A DNA stretch of 64,000 bases from Ramlibacter agri (GCF_012927085.1 NZ_JABBFX010000001.1:1798001-1862000), one strand, 5' to 3'; shown: positions 42,551 through 53,031, counted from the first letter of the stretch. Made by a program: numbers and translations. The notes: a model not told the origin generated them from the sequence alone.

Positions 42551-45073
42551 ATGATTCCCCGATCCGCCTGGTCCCTCGGCTGGCGCACGCTGTGGCGCGA
42601 CCTGCGCGCCGGCGAGCTCCGGCTGCTGATGGTGGCCGTGACCCTCGCCGTCGCCGCGCTCACCGCCGTCGGCTTCTTCGCCGACCGCCTGCAGGGCGGC
42701 CTGGTCCGCGACGCCCGCCAGCTGCTGGGAGGCGACGTGGTGGTGGTGAGCGACGCGCCCACGCCGCAGGCTTTCCACGATCGTGCCAAGGCGCTGGGGC
42801 TGCAAGGCGTCACGACGCTGGTGTTCCCCTCGATGGGCCGCGCGCCCGACGCTCTCGGGGGCGCCAGCCGGCTGGTGGCGCTGAAGGCCGTGCCACCCGG
42901 CTACCCCTTGCGTGGCCAATTGCAGACGGCCACCCAGGACGGCGGCGCGGCCCAGCCCACGCGCGACGTGCCGGCCCGTGGCGAAGCCTGGGCCGACCCG
43001 GCGCTGCTGGAAGCGCTGGGCCTGAAAGTGGGCGACCCCATGCTGCTCGGGGACGCGCAGCTGCGCATCGCCCGCGTGCTGGTGGTGGAGCCGGACCGCG
43101 GTACCGGCTTCCTCAATTTCGCCCCGCGCGTGATGATCAACGTCGACGATCTCGACGCCACGCACCTGGTGCAGCCCGCCAGCCGCGTGGGCTACCGCTT
43201 CGCCGTCGCCGGGCCGGACGCCCAGGTGGCGCAGTTCTCCGCCTGGGCCGACGCCGAGGTGAAGAAGTCCGACGTGCGCGGCGTGCGCGTCGAGTCGATG
43301 GAAAGCGGCCGCCCCGAGATGAAGCAGACGCTGGACCGGGCGCAGAAATTCCTGAACCTGGTGGCTCTGCTGGCCGCGCTCCTGAGCGCGGTGGCGGTGG
43401 CGCTGGCCGCGCGCGGCTTCGCGACCAGGCACCTCGATGACTGCGCGATGCTGCGCGTGCTGGGCGAAAGCCAGCGCAGCATCGCCTGGAGCTATGCCTT
43501 CGAGTTCGCGCTGGTGGGCCTGGTGGCCAGCGGCGCCGGCGTGCTGGTGGGCTTCCTGGTGCACTTCGTGTTCGTCGCGCTGGTGGGCGGGCTGGTGCAG
43601 GCGACGCTGCCGCCGCCGGGCCTGTGGCCGGTGGGCTTCGGCATCGGCATGGGCCTGACCCTGCTGTTCGCCTTCGGGCTGCCGCCGGTGCTGCAGCTGG
43701 CGCAGGTGCCGCCGCTGCGCGTGATCCGGCGCGATGTCGGCAGCCTCAAGCCAGCTTCGCTGCTGGTGCTGGGCATCGGCGTAGCGGGCTTTGCCGCGCT
43801 GCTGCTGGCCGCCAGCAGCGACATCAAGCTGGGCGCCATCGCGGTGGGTGGCTTTGCCGGCGCGGTGCTGGTGTTCGCCGGCCTGAGTTTCGTCGCGGTC
43901 AAGCTGCTGCGGCGGCTGGTGAACGAGCAGACCGCGCCGCGCTGGCTGGTGCTGGCCACGCGCCAGATCGGCGCCCGCCCGGTCTACGCGGTGGTGCAGA
44001 CCAGCGCGCTGGCGGTGGGACTGCTGGCGCTGGTGTTGCTGGTGCTGCTGCGCACCGACCTCATCGCGAGCTGGCGCCAGGCCACGCCGGTGGACGCGCC
44101 GAACCGCTTCGTCATCAACGTGCTGCCGGAGCAGAACGAGGCCTTCCTCGCGATGCTGAAGAAGGCGGGCGTGCAGAAGTTCGACTGGTACCCGATGTTC
44201 CGCGGCCGGCTGGTGGCGGTGAACGGGCGCAACATCGGCCCGGACGATTTCACCGAGGACCGCGCGAAGCGGCTGGTGGACCGCGAGTTCAACCTGTCCA
44301 ACGCGGCGCAATTGCCGGGCCACAACCAGCTGGTGGCCGGGCGCTGGCAGCCGGAGGAAGCCGGCGCCGTCAGCGTGGAAGAGGGCATCGCCAACACGCT
44401 GGGCCTGAAGCTGGGTGACATGCTGCGCTTCGACGTGGGCGGCATGCAGAACGAGGCGAAGGTCACTTCGATCCGCAAGGTGGACTGGGCTTCGATGCGG
44501 GCCAACTTCTTCGTGATGTACCCGGTGAGCCGCATGCCGGACATGCCCGTCACCTACATGGGCGCGTTCAAGGCGCCGGAGCGGCGCGGTTTCGACAACG
44601 AACTGGTGCGCGCCTTCCCGAACATCACGGACGTCGACATGACGGCGACCATCAACCAGATCCAGGGCGTCCTGGACAAGGTGATCCGGGCGGTGGAATT
44701 CCTGTTCGGCTTCACGCTGGCCGCGGGCGTGGTGGTGCTGTTCGCGGCGGTGACGGCCACGCGGGAGGAGCGAGCGCGCGAGTTCGCGATCATGCGCGCG
44801 GTGGGCGCGCGCGGCGCGCTGCTGAGGCAGGTGCAACGCGCGGAGCTGGCCGGTGTCGGCCTGCTGGCGGGCTTCCTGGCCAGCGTGGTGGCGGCCATCG
44901 TGGGCTGGGCGCTGGCGCGCTATGCCTTCGATTTCACGTGGACGGCGTCGCCGCTGGTTCCCTTGGTGGGCGCGGTCGCCGGTGCGCTGCTGGCGCTGGC
45001 GGCGGGGTGGTGGGGCCTGCGTGAAGTACTGACCCGGCCGGTGGTGGAGACCTTGCGGAAGGCTGCCGAATAG
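42551..45073 (+). CDS. ybbP: FtsX/YbbP-type ABC transporter permease
   Basis: An 840-residue inner-membrane protein with the duplicated MacB/FtsX permease layout. A signal-like first helix (RLLMVAVTLAVAALTAVGFF) is followed by a large periplasmic domain, then three helices (LVALLAALLSAVAVALAARG onward). A central helix cluster, a second periplasmic domain and a final three-helix FtsX domain (VEFLFGFTLAAGVVVLFAAVTATREERAREFAIMRAVG) complete it. It matches YbbP, which normally pairs with the ATPase YbbA beside tesA. Neither is nearby here, so its ATPase must be encoded elsewhere. The transported or extracted substrate (probably lipid) is unknown. Confidence 0.85.
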   Translation: MIPRSAWSLGWRTLWRDLRAGELRLLMVAVTLAVAALTAVGFFADRLQGGLVRDARQLLGGDVVVVSDAPTPQAFHDRAKALGLQGVTTLVFPSMGRAPDALGGASRLVALKAVPPGYPLRGQLQTATQDGGAAQPTRDVPARGEAWADPALLEALGLKVGDPMLLGDAQLRIARVLVVEPDRGTGFLNFAPRVMINVDDLDATHLVQPASRVGYRFAVAGPDAQVAQFSAWADAEVKKSDVRGVRVESMESGRPEMKQTLDRAQKFLNLVALLAALLSAVAVALAARGFATRHLDDCAMLRVLGESQRSIAWSYAFEFALVGLVASGAGVLVGFLVHFVFVALVGGLVQATLPPPGLWPVGFGIGMGLTLLFAFGLPPVLQLAQVPPLRVIRRDVGSLKPASLLVLGIGVAGFAALLLAASSDIKLGAIAVGGFAGAVLVFAGLSFVAVKLLRRLVNEQTAPRWLVLATRQIGARPVYAVVQTSALAVGLLALVLLVLLRTDLIASWRQATPVDAPNRFVINVLPEQNEAFLAMLKKAGVQKFDWYPMFRGRLVAVNGRNIGPDDFTEDRAKRLVDREFNLSNAAQLPGHNQLVAGRWQPEEAGAVSVEEGIANTLGLKLGDMLRFDVGGMQNEAKVTSIRKVDWASMRANFFVMYPVSRMPDMPVTYMGAFKAPERRGFDNELVRAFPNITDVDMTATINQIQGVLDKVIRAVEFLFGFTLAAGVVVLFAAVTATREERAREFAIMRAVGARGALLRQVQRAELAGVGLLAGFLASVVAAIVGWALARYAFDFTWTASPLVPLVGAVAGALLALAAGWWGLREVLTRPVVETLRKAAE

Positions 45074-45094
45074 GTCCTCTGGGACAATTCAGGC

Positions 45095-45499
45095 ATGGAG
45101 AGTCAAGAAAAGCCGCCGTACGAGACCCCTTTCGAGTGGATCGGCGGCGAAGAGAAGGTGCAGGCGCTGGTCGAGCGCTTCTATGACCTGATGGACCTGG
45201 AGCCCGGTTACACCGCGCTGCGCGCCGCCCACGGCACCGAGCTGGAGCGGGCGCGGCAGAACCTGTTCTGGTTCCTCTGCGGCTGGCTGGGCGGGCCGCA
45301 GCACTACGTGGAGCGCTTCGGCCATCCGCGCCTGCGCGCGCGCCACATGCCTTTCAAGATCGGCATCAAGGAGCGCGACCAGTGGCTGGCGTGCATGGAC
45401 CAGGCGATGGGCGACGTGGGTGTGGATGAGACACTACGCTCGCGATTGCGTGACTCGTTCTTCCAGACCGCGGACTGGATGCGGAATACGCACGGGTGA
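45095..45499 (+). CDS. Group II truncated haemoglobin
   Basis: A 134-residue haem protein of the two-over-two globin fold. Recognisable elements are PFEWIGGEEKVQALVERFYDLMD (helix A-B), the FWFLCGWLGGPQHYVERFGHP segment of the E helix and loop, and RARHMPFKIG, whose histidine is the proximal haem ligand. The tryptophan of QTADWMRN fits the conserved group II residue. Roles in oxygen or nitric oxide handling are usual; the partner is unknown. It stands alone, 21 bases after the permease gene, and faces the Smr gene across a repeat-rich gap. Confidence 0.88.
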   Translation: MESQEKPPYETPFEWIGGEEKVQALVERFYDLMDLEPGYTALRAAHGTELERARQNLFWFLCGWLGGPQHYVERFGHPRLRARHMPFKIGIKERDQWLACMDQAMGDVGVDETLRSRLRDSFFQTADWMRNTHG

Positions 45500-45516
45500 T
45501 GGAATCCCCGGTCGAT

Positions 45517-45592
45517 GTAGGGTGCGCAGCTCCGCTGCGCACCGAATGATCGGTCGGCCTCACGTGGTGCGCAGCAAAGCTGCGCACCCTAC
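45517..45592. repeat. Nested inverted repeat (paired REP-like hairpins)
   Basis: GTAGGGTGCGCAGC (45517-45530) is the exact reverse complement of 45579-45592. Each arm also folds locally: GGTGCGCAGC-TCC-GCTGCGCACC (45521-45543) and GGTGCGCAGC-AAA-GCTGCGCACC (45566-45588). Hence it can form two hairpins or one long cruciform. It lies between the convergent globin and Smr genes and looks like a BIME/REP pair. Confidence 0.8.
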
Positions 45593-45668
45593 GGACCACG
45601 GACCACGGACCACGGACCACGGACCACGGACCACGGACCACGGACCACGGACCACGGACCCACGGACC
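45591..45668. repeat. Heptanucleotide tandem repeat (ACGGACC), ten units plus one
   Basis: Ten perfect ACGGACC units run from 45591 to 45660, then a single inserted C and an eleventh unit (45662-45668), directly after the paired hairpins and four bases before the Smr stop codon. A repeat of seven bases is out of phase with codons, and it lies outside coding sequence. Copy number is likely to vary between strains. Confidence 0.9.
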
Positions 45669-45672
45669 GCGG

Positions 45673-46311
45673 TCAAGCGCCCGGCTTCAAGAGCACCACC
45701 ACGGCCCCCGCGCCACCCTCGTCGCCCCGCGCCTGCACGAACGCCAGCACCTCGTTCTTCTGCACCAGCCACCCATGCACCTTGCCTTTCAGCACCGGTG
45801 TCTTCCCGGGTGAGCCCAGGCCTTTCCCGTGCACCACGCGCACGCAACGCAGGCCAGAGCGGACGGATTCGCGCAGGAAGCCCGCCATGGCCTCGCGGGC
45901 GTCGTCGGTGCGCAGGCCGTGCAGGTCGATTTCGCCCTGGATGCTCCAGTGGCCGCGGCGCAGCTTGCGCGCCACGTCGATGCCGATGCCGGGACGGCGG
46001 AAGCTCATGGCCTCGTCCACCTCCAGCAGCGTGGACGCGTCGAATTCGTCGCTGATCGACTCCTGCATCACCCGCGCATCATCGAGCTGGCGCTGGGCCG
46101 GGATGGGCGCGGGCGGCTCCGGGAGGTGATGGACCCTGCCGTGCGGCGCCAGCCTCTGCACGGCGCCGGCCGCGCGCTGGAACAGGTTCTGCTCCGCGTC
46201 CAGGCGTTTCTGGGCGAGCGCGCGGGCGGCGGCCTGCTCCTTCGCGAGCCGCTCCTGCTCCGCCAGATGCTTGCGCATGGTCTCCAGGTCCTGCAACGAC
46301 TTCGATTTCAC
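45673..46311 (-). CDS. Smr-domain protein
   Basis: A 212-residue protein with an N-terminal charged coiled-coil-like region ([22 protein letters not shown]) and a C-terminal Smr domain starting near residue 115. The domain motifs are [13 protein letters not shown] and [11 protein letters not shown], the DLHG and HGKG signatures of Smr/MutS2-like nucleases. Such stand-alone proteins are thought to nick or bind nucleic acid, including in ribosome rescue. It overlaps radC by four bases on the same strand, so the two are co-transcribed. Confidence 0.85.
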   Translation of the reverse strand: MKSKSLQDLETMRKHLAEQERLAKEQAAARALAQKRLDAEQNLFQRAAGAVQRLAPHGRVHHLPEPPAPIPAQRQLDDARVMQESISDEFDASTLLEVDEAMSFRRPGIGIDVARKLRRGHWSIQGEIDLHGLRTDDAREAMAGFLRESVRSGLRCVRVVHGKGLGSPGKTPVLKGKVHGWLVQKNEVLAFVQARGDEGGAGAVVVLLKPGA

Positions 46312-46985
46312 AACAGCCCCTTCTCCGCCATCGACAAGGCATGGCCCGGCGCCACGATCACGTGGTCCAGCACCCGCACGTCCACCAGCGCCAGCGCGGC
46401 CTTCAGCGTCTGCGTCAGCGCTTCGTCGGCGCGCGAGGGCTGCACGGTGCCACTGGGGTGATTGTGCGCGAGCACCAGCGCCGCCGCGTGGTGCTGCAGC
46501 GACTTCAGGACGACTTCGCGCGGGTACACACTGGTCTGTGTCAGCGTGCCGCGGAAGAGTTCCTCCATGGCGATCAGCCGGTTCTGGGCGTCCAGGAACA
46601 GGGCCGCAAAGACTTCATGCGGCTTGCGGGCCAGGTGCAGCTGCAGGTAATTTTTCACGGCCTCGGGCGAGCCGAACACCTCGCGGGCCTTCAACTGCTC
46701 GGCGACGGCGCGCCGGGCGAGTTCCAGCACCGCCATCAATTCGGCCCGCTTGGCGGTGCCGCCCAGGCCCTTGACCAGCCGCAGCTGGGCGCCGTCGGCG
46801 TGCAGCAGGCCGGCCAGGCCGTCGAAGCGGGCCAGCACCTCGCCGGCCATTTCGAACACCCCGCGCCCGGCCGTGCCGGTGCGCAGCAGCAGGGCCAGCA
46901 GTTCGGTGTCGCTGAGGGCGCCAGGGCCCCGCGCCAGCAGCTTTTCACGGGGCCGGGCATCGGCCGGGAGGTCTTTCAATGCCAT
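46308..46985 (-). CDS. radC: RadC-family JAMM domain protein
   Basis: A 225-residue protein with an N-terminal helix-hairpin-helix region ([28 protein letters not shown]) and a C-terminal JAMM metalloprotease-like domain. The zinc motif is [17 protein letters not shown], with an upstream glutamate in [15 protein letters not shown]. Despite the name, a DNA repair role has been questioned and the biochemical function is unclear. The full length and motifs show an intact gene. It is divergent from the FKBP gene with 56 bases between starts. Confidence 0.92.
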   Translation of the reverse strand: MALKDLPADARPREKLLARGPGALSDTELLALLLRTGTAGRGVFEMAGEVLARFDGLAGLLHADGAQLRLVKGLGGTAKRAELMAVLELARRAVAEQLKAREVFGSPEAVKNYLQLHLARKPHEVFAALFLDAQNRLIAMEELFRGTLTQTSVYPREVVLKSLQHHAAALVLAHNHPSGTVQPSRADEALTQTLKAALALVDVRVLDHVIVAPGHALSMAEKGLL

Positions 46986-47041
46986 GTCCGGGTTTTCCTC
47001 GCCGCATTTTTTACAATGGAGGGCTGATAGACGGGACTTCC

Positions 47042-47518
47042 ATGGCCTCCTCCGCGCCCCGGGTACAACCGGGCTCCTTCCTCACGCTGCACTACCGGCT
47101 CGCCGGTCCGGGTGGCGACATCATCAACACCTTCAACGACAAGCCGGCGACGCTGACGCTCGGCACGGGCGAACTGTCGCCGGCCGTGGAGCAGCGGCTG
47201 CTGGGGCTGGAAGAAGGCACGCGAGCGCATTTCGACATCCCGGCGGGCGAGGCGTTCGGCGAACGCAACCCCGACATGGTGCAGTGGGTCGCGCGCAAGC
47301 TCCTCGTGCAGATGGGGGATCCGGACGAGACCTACCACGTGGGCGACGTCGTGCAGTTCCCCACGCCAGACGGCATGGGCCAGTACGCCGGCGCCGTGCA
47401 GCAGCTGGGCGACGACAGGGACGGCGACGGCCGCCCGGACGCCGTGCTGTTCGACTTCAACCACCCCTTGGCCGGCCAGCCGGTGACCTTCGAGGTGCAT
47501 GTGATCGGAGTGCTGTGA
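47042..47518 (+). CDS. FKBP-type peptidyl-prolyl isomerase (SlpA-like)
   Basis: A 158-residue cytosolic prolyl isomerase and chaperone. The FKBP core opens [47 protein letters not shown]. An inserted IF domain spans about residues 65-130 ([16 protein letters not shown]), and the closing strand is [17 protein letters not shown]. The layout matches SlpA/FkpB, whose gene usually precedes ispH. Its stop overlaps the ispH ATG by one base (TGATG). The start at 47042 avoids a longer frame that runs back across the radC promoter. Confidence 0.9.
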   Translation: MASSAPRVQPGSFLTLHYRLAGPGGDIINTFNDKPATLTLGTGELSPAVEQRLLGLEEGTRAHFDIPAGEAFGERNPDMVQWVARKLLVQMGDPDETYHVGDVVQFPTPDGMGQYAGAVQQLGDDRDGDGRPDAVLFDFNHPLAGQPVTFEVHVIGVL

Positions 47519-48471
47519 TGGCGCACGGACCGGAAGAAATCCTGCTGGCCGAGCCGCGCGGCTTCTGCGCCGGCGTCGACCGTGCGATCGACATCGTGGA
47601 GCGGGCGCTGGCCAAGTTCGGCCGGCCCATCTACGTGCGCCACGAGATCGTGCACAACACCTTCGTGGTGAACGACCTCAAGTCCAAGGGCGCGATCTTC
47701 ATCGAGGACCTGGCCGAGGTGCCGCCCGGCGCCACGCTGGTGTTCTCGGCCCACGGCGTCAGCAAGGCGGTGGAGCGCGAAGCGGAGCAGCGCGGCTTCC
47801 GCATCTTCGACGCCACCTGCCCGCTGGTCACCAAGGTGCACGTCGAGGTGGCCAAGCTGGCGAAGGAAGGCTACGAATTCGTCATGATCGGGCACAAGGG
47901 GCATCCCGAGGTGGAAGGCACCATGGGCCAGCTCGATCACGGCATCCACCTGGTGGAGGACGTGGCCGACGTCGCCGGCGTGCAGCCTTCGCAGACCGAG
48001 AAGCTCGCCGTCGTCACGCAGACCACGCTGTCGGTGGACGACGCGGCCGAGATCACGGCCGCCGTGCGCGCCCGCTTCCCCAAGATCCGCGAGCCCAAGC
48101 AGCAGGACATCTGCTACGCCACGCAGAACCGCCAGGATGCGGTGAAACTGCTGTCGCGCGTGGTGGACGTGGTGATCGTGGTCGGCAGCCCGACCAGCTC
48201 CAACAGCAACCGCCTGGCCGAGCTCGCGCGCAAGCTGGGCGTGCCGGCCTACATGGTGGACAGCCCGTCGGAGCTGCAGGCGGACTGGCTGGAAGGCCGG
48301 CAGCGCGTGGGCGTCACGGCCGGTGCCTCCGCGCCCGAGATCCTGGTGCAGGAAGTGATCGAGCGCGTGAAGGCGCTGGGCGCGGTTTCCATCCGCAAGA
48401 TGGACGGCATCCAGGAGACGGTGAAGTTCCCGCTGCCCAAGGGCCTGAAGACGGACTTCAGCCCGCTGTGA
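47518..48471 (+). CDS. ispH: 4-hydroxy-3-methylbut-2-enyl diphosphate reductase
   Basis: A 317-residue [4Fe-4S] enzyme of the non-mevalonate pathway, reducing HMBPP to isopentenyl and dimethylallyl diphosphate. The cluster cysteines lie in PRGFCAGV near residue 17, [11 protein letters not shown] near 100, and [10 protein letters not shown] near 200. VRHEIVHN carries a conserved histidine. [10 protein letters not shown] marks the substrate site. Translational coupling to the FKBP gene is indicated by the TGATG junction. A longer frame upstream is antisense and rejected. Confidence 0.97.
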   Translation: MAHGPEEILLAEPRGFCAGVDRAIDIVERALAKFGRPIYVRHEIVHNTFVVNDLKSKGAIFIEDLAEVPPGATLVFSAHGVSKAVEREAEQRGFRIFDATCPLVTKVHVEVAKLAKEGYEFVMIGHKGHPEVEGTMGQLDHGIHLVEDVADVAGVQPSQTEKLAVVTQTTLSVDDAAEITAAVRARFPKIREPKQQDICYATQNRQDAVKLLSRVVDVVIVVGSPTSSNSNRLAELARKLGVPAYMVDSPSELQADWLEGRQRVGVTAGASAPEILVQEVIERVKALGAVSIRKMDGIQETVKFPLPKGLKTDFSPL

Positions 48472-48494
48472 CGGGGGGCGGCACAATGCCGCCC

Positions 48495-49439
48495 ATGGCC
48501 ACCCGAACCGACATCCAGGCCGCCGCCGACCGCTTCGCCACCGACGGCCGCGCCTTCATCCGCCAGACGCCCCTGTGGAAGCTGCCCGGTGCCGCCTTCG
48601 GCGTCGAATGCCAGGAAATCTGGCTGAAGCTCGAGCACCTGCAGGCCGGCGGCAGCTTCAAGGCGCGCGGCATGTACAACCGCCTGCTTGCCCATCCCAT
48701 CCCGGACAGCGGCGTCATCGTCGCCTCCGGCGGCAACGCCGGCATCGCCACGGCCGCCGCCGCGCGAGCCCTGGGCGTGCCCTGCGAAGTGTTCGTGCCC
48801 ACCGTCAGCAGCCCGGCCAAGCAGGCCAAGCTGCGCGAGCTGGGCGCGTCCGTGGTCGTCACCGGCGCCGTCTATGCCGAAGCGCTGGAAGCCTGCCTGC
48901 AGCGGCAGCGCGAGACCGGCGCCTTGCTGACCCACGCCTACGACCAGCCCGAAGTGGTGGCCGGTGCCGGCACGCTGGCGCAGGATATCGAGGCGCAGGG
49001 CGGCGAGCCGCCGGCGAGCGTGCTGGTGAGTGTCGGCGGCGGCGGCCTCATCGCCGGCATCGCCGCCTGGTTCGAGGACCGCAGCCGGGTGATCGCGCTG
49101 GAGCCCGAGCTCGCGCCGACCCTGTATCGCGCGCGCGCAGCCGGCGCGCCGGTGGATGTGGCCGTGAGCGGCATCGCGGCCGATTCGCTGGGCGCCAAGC
49201 GCATCGGCGCGATCGCCTGGGACATTTCGCAGCGCTTCGTGCCGCAGTCCCTGCTGGTGACCGACCATGCCATCCGCCAGGCGCAGCTGGCGCTGTGGAA
49301 GGAATTCAAGCTGGCCGTGGAGCCGGCCGCGGCGCTGGGGCTGGCGGCGCTGCAATCGGGTGTCTACGTGCCGCAAACCGACGAGGTCTGTTGCCTCGTG
49401 ATCTGCGGCGCGAACCTGGACCCGGCGACGCTCGCCTGA
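48495..49439 (+). CDS. PLP-dependent threonine/serine dehydratase-like protein
   Basis: A 314-residue fold-type II PLP enzyme. The Schiff-base lysine lies in QAGGSFKARGMYN near residue 54. The phosphate loop is SVGGGGLIAG near 177, and SGGNAGIATAAAARALG replaces the usual SSGNHGQG, so the carboxylate-binding loop is altered. Deamination of threonine or serine to 2-oxo acids is likely, but a related lyase or racemase activity is possible. No regulatory domain is present. It stands 23 bases after ispH and 45 before serS. Confidence 0.8.
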   Translation: MATRTDIQAAADRFATDGRAFIRQTPLWKLPGAAFGVECQEIWLKLEHLQAGGSFKARGMYNRLLAHPIPDSGVIVASGGNAGIATAAAARALGVPCEVFVPTVSSPAKQAKLRELGASVVVTGAVYAEALEACLQRQRETGALLTHAYDQPEVVAGAGTLAQDIEAQGGEPPASVLVSVGGGGLIAGIAAWFEDRSRVIALEPELAPTLYRARAAGAPVDVAVSGIAADSLGAKRIGAIAWDISQRFVPQSLLVTDHAIRQAQLALWKEFKLAVEPAAALGLAALQSGVYVPQTDEVCCLVICGANLDPATLA

Positions 49440-49475
49440 AGCTCGACGTCGTTGGGCAAGTAGGGCGGCAACTAA

Positions 49476-50811
<1,336 letters not shown>

Positions 50812-50828
50812 AGGTTCCAGATCTCCGC

Positions 50829-50834
50829 TACAAT
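50829..50834 (+). promoter_or_regulatory. Probable -10 box of the tRNA-Ser gene
   Basis: TACAAT lies 32 bases ahead of the mature tRNA and is followed by a G-rich discriminator-like stretch (AGGGGG). No convincing -35 hexamer is found at the expected distance. Read-through from serS cannot be excluded. Confidence 0.45.
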
Positions 50835-50866
50835 AGGGGGCTTCGCACCACGCGATAACCGAATCA

Positions 50867-50957
50867 GGAGCGGTGGCAGAGTGGTCGAATGCGCCGGACT
50901 CGAAATCCGGTGTACGGTTATACCGTACCGTGGGTTCGAATCCCACCTGCTCCGCCA
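50867..50957 (+). tRNA. tRNA-Ser (anticodon CGA)
   Basis: A 91-base serine tRNA with an encoded 3' CCA. The acceptor stem GGAGCGG pairs with CTGCTCC. The anticodon loop CTCGAAA gives anticodon CGA, reading UCG. A long variable arm (GTACGGTTATACCGTAC) is typical for tRNA-Ser, and the T-loop is GTTCGAATC. UCG is a frequent serine codon in this GC-rich sequence, so this is an important isoacceptor. It lies directly after serS. Confidence 0.96.
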
Positions 50958-50962
50958 GCCTT

Positions 50963-51000
50963 AAGGGCCTGATGCTACGAAAACCGTAGCTCAGGCCCTT
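50963..51000. terminator. Long stem-loop after tRNA-Ser
   Basis: AAGGGCCTGA pairs with TCAGGCCCTT and GCTACG with CGTAGC, giving 16 bp with one bulged T and loop AAAAC. It lies between the tRNA and the convergent receptor gene at 51066. With no T-tract on either side, it may act as a bidirectional factor-assisted terminator. Confidence 0.6.
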
Positions 51001-51065
51001 CGCCTTGGGGCGCTGCAAACCGCGTCTGGCAAAGCTGCCATTTGCGGCTGCCGGGATCCTTTCCC

Positions 51066-52184
51066 TCAGCGCTTGAACTTCCCGTCGGCCCCGATGATCG
51101 AGAGCTCCACGAAGTCCATGCCGCTGTGGTTGTCCGCCGCGTAGTTCACCTCGAGGCCGCCGAAGTCGTAGTGCTTCATGCCGTTCAACGCGGCCACCAG
51201 CGACTGGCGCGTGGGCTTGGGCCCGGCGCGCCGCAGCGCCTCCACCAGCACCTTCGCGCCGCAGAAGCCTTCCAGGAAGATCGGCGACAGGTCGGTCTGG
51301 CCCGCGGCCTTGGCGAGTTCCTGCGCCTCGCGCACCACCGGGTAGCCGATGTTGCGTTCCGACGGGAAGACCTGGCTCACGATCACGCCGCGCGCCTTGT
51401 CGCCCAGCTGGTTCACGAAGCCCGCGGATGCGTTGTTGGACAGCGTGACGACCTGCGCGGTGGAGCCGGCGGCGCGCAGCGCCTTCACGCCTTCCGACAC
51501 GACGCCGGCCGCAGCCACCCACAGCACGGTCTGCGGGTTCGACTTGACGATGCCGTCCACCATTGCCTTCAGGTCCGGTTGGGTCCGGCTGTCGGCCTTG
51601 ATGATGGCTACGGGCTCGAGCTTCTCCCGCTCGAAGCCGCGGCGCACGCCTTCCATGATGTCGCTGCCGAACGAGTCGTCCACGTAGACCACGGTGATCT
51701 TGGTGACGCCCACCGTCTTCAGGTGGGAGATCGCCTTCTCCGCCTCGTGCTGGTGGCTGGCGCGCACGTTGAAGATCAGCGGATTCACCGGCGCGCGCAG
51801 CAGCATGGCGCCGGAAGCCGGCGCGACCAGCGGCACGCCGTTCTGCATCATCACCGGCAGGATCGCTTCGGTGTGCGGCGTGCCCCGGTTCATGAACAGC
51901 GCCAGCACGTTCTTCTCCTGGATCAGGCTTTCGGCGTTGGCGCGTGACAGCTTCGGGTCGAACTTGTCGTCGAGGACCACGAGCTCGATCTTTTCGCCGT
52001 GGATGCCGCCCTTCGCGTTGATGGCGTCGAAGTACAGCTTGGCGCCGGCAGCGGATTCCCTGGCGGAAGCGGCGATCGGACCGGTGACCCCGGTCGTCTG
52101 GCCGATCAGGAGGCTGGCCTGCAGGGAGCCTGCGGCGCAGGCCATGGCGAGCCCTGCGAGGAAACGGGACGGAAGCGTGAACAT
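51066..52184 (-). CDS. ABC transporter periplasmic receptor (LivJ/branched-chain amino acid type)
   Basis: A 372-residue exported solute receptor with signal peptide FLAGLAMACAAGSLQA and a Leu/Ile/Val-binding-protein-like fold. QTTGVTGPIAASARESAAGAKLYFDAINAKGGIHG and DDKFDPKLSRANAESLIQEKN are typical. It binds amino acids, amides or aromatic acids for an ABC importer. Transporter genes are not adjacent, but a LivF-like ATPase lies at the far end of the window. It overlaps the hydrolase gene upstream by one base (ATGA-like junction at 52184), so both are in one operon. Confidence 0.85.
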   Translation of the reverse strand: MFTLPSRFLAGLAMACAAGSLQASLLIGQTTGVTGPIAASARESAAGAKLYFDAINAKGGIHGEKIELVVLDDKFDPKLSRANAESLIQEKNVLALFMNRGTPHTEAILPVMMQNGVPLVAPASGAMLLRAPVNPLIFNVRASHQHEAEKAISHLKTVGVTKITVVYVDDSFGSDIMEGVRRGFEREKLEPVAIIKADSRTQPDLKAMVDGIVKSNPQTVLWVAAAGVVSEGVKALRAAGSTAQVVTLSNNASAGFVNQLGDKARGVIVSQVFPSERNIGYPVVREAQELAKAAGQTDLSPIFLEGFCGAKVLVEALRRAGPKPTRQSLVAALNGMKHYDFGGLEVNYAADNHSGMDFVELSIIGADGKFKR

Positions 52185-53005
52185 CAGAAGACGGCTTTTT
52201 CGCCCGGCTTCAGCGGCAGCACGCGCGTGGCCGTGTCGCCGAGCGCACGCTGGAACTCCTCCGGCGTGCCGCGGCCCAGCGGATTGGCGCCATAGTGCAT
52301 GGGGATCACGGCTTTCGCCTTGATCCATTCGCGCGTGGCGTAGGCGGCCTCAGCCGGCCCCATCGTGAAGTGCCCACCGATCGGCATCAGCACGAGGTCC
52401 GGATGGTAGTACTCGGCGATGAAGCGCATGTCGCTGAACAGGCCGGTATCGCCCATGTGCCAGATGCGGAAGCCGTTTTCCAGCTCGATGATGTAGCCCA
52501 CCGGCTCGCCGGCGTAGTGCGCCTCGTCCTTGCCGCTGGCCGGGTTCTTCCAGACGAGGATGGAGGAGTGGTCCGCGTGCACGGCGGTGACATGGATGCC
52601 CGGCACGGGCGTCACGGTGCCGCTCTTGTTGAAGCGCGGCACCTGGTTCGCCGGCAGGATGCCCAGCAGGCCGACCACCTGGTTCATGTCGCCGGGCGCG
52701 TACATCGGGATGTTGTTCATCTTCGCCAGGTCGGGCGCGTCGGCGAAGTGGTCGGCGTGGCCATGCGTGACGAGCAGGACGTCGACCTTGCCCAGCGCGG
52801 CCAGGTCCTTGTACTGCGGCGGCGTCAGCGGGTTGGGCCGCAGCCAGGGATCGGTGACGATCACCTTGCCGCCGGGCGTCGTGATGCGGAAGGCGGACTG
52901 GCCCAGCCACATCACCTCGGTCTTGCCGGACGGCGCTTGCGCCCAGGCTTGCGTACTCACGGCCAGCACGGTGGCCAGCAGCAGGCGCAGGAAGTTTCGC
53001 TTCAT
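52184..53005 (-). CDS. Exported metallo-beta-lactamase-fold hydrolase (UPF0173-like)
   Basis: A 273-residue protein with a signal peptide (FLRLLLATVLAVSTQAWAQ) and a metallo-beta-lactamase-like domain. The zinc motif is VTHGHADHF near residue 80, and MGDTGLFSD gives the bridging Asp. VIPMHYGANP near the C-terminus supplies the last His. It resembles L-ascorbate-6-phosphate lactonase-like proteins of the UPF0173 group, but export is unusual for that group. The substrate is unknown. It lies between a Bug receptor and a LivJ-like receptor, all on the minus strand. Confidence 0.82.
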   Translation of the reverse strand: MKRNFLRLLLATVLAVSTQAWAQAPSGKTEVMWLGQSAFRITTPGGKVIVTDPWLRPNPLTPPQYKDLAALGKVDVLLVTHGHADHFADAPDLAKMNNIPMYAPGDMNQVVGLLGILPANQVPRFNKSGTVTPVPGIHVTAVHADHSSILVWKNPASGKDEAHYAGEPVGYIIELENGFRIWHMGDTGLFSDMRFIAEYYHPDLVLMPIGGHFTMGPAEAAYATREWIKAKAVIPMHYGANPLGRGTPEEFQRALGDTATRVLPLKPGEKAVF

Positions 53006-53031
53006 GGTCTCTCTCTTCTCCTCGTTGTCCG

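Noticed and set aside
45591..45668. Heptamer array considered as a CRISPR or coding repeat
   Set aside because: Units are contiguous with no spacers, and seven bases break the reading frame. It is a simple tandem repeat.
50963..51000. Hairpin next to tRNA-Ser considered as an integration (att) site
   Set aside because: There is no duplicated tRNA 3' end, integrase or foreign gene content nearby. A terminator role explains it.
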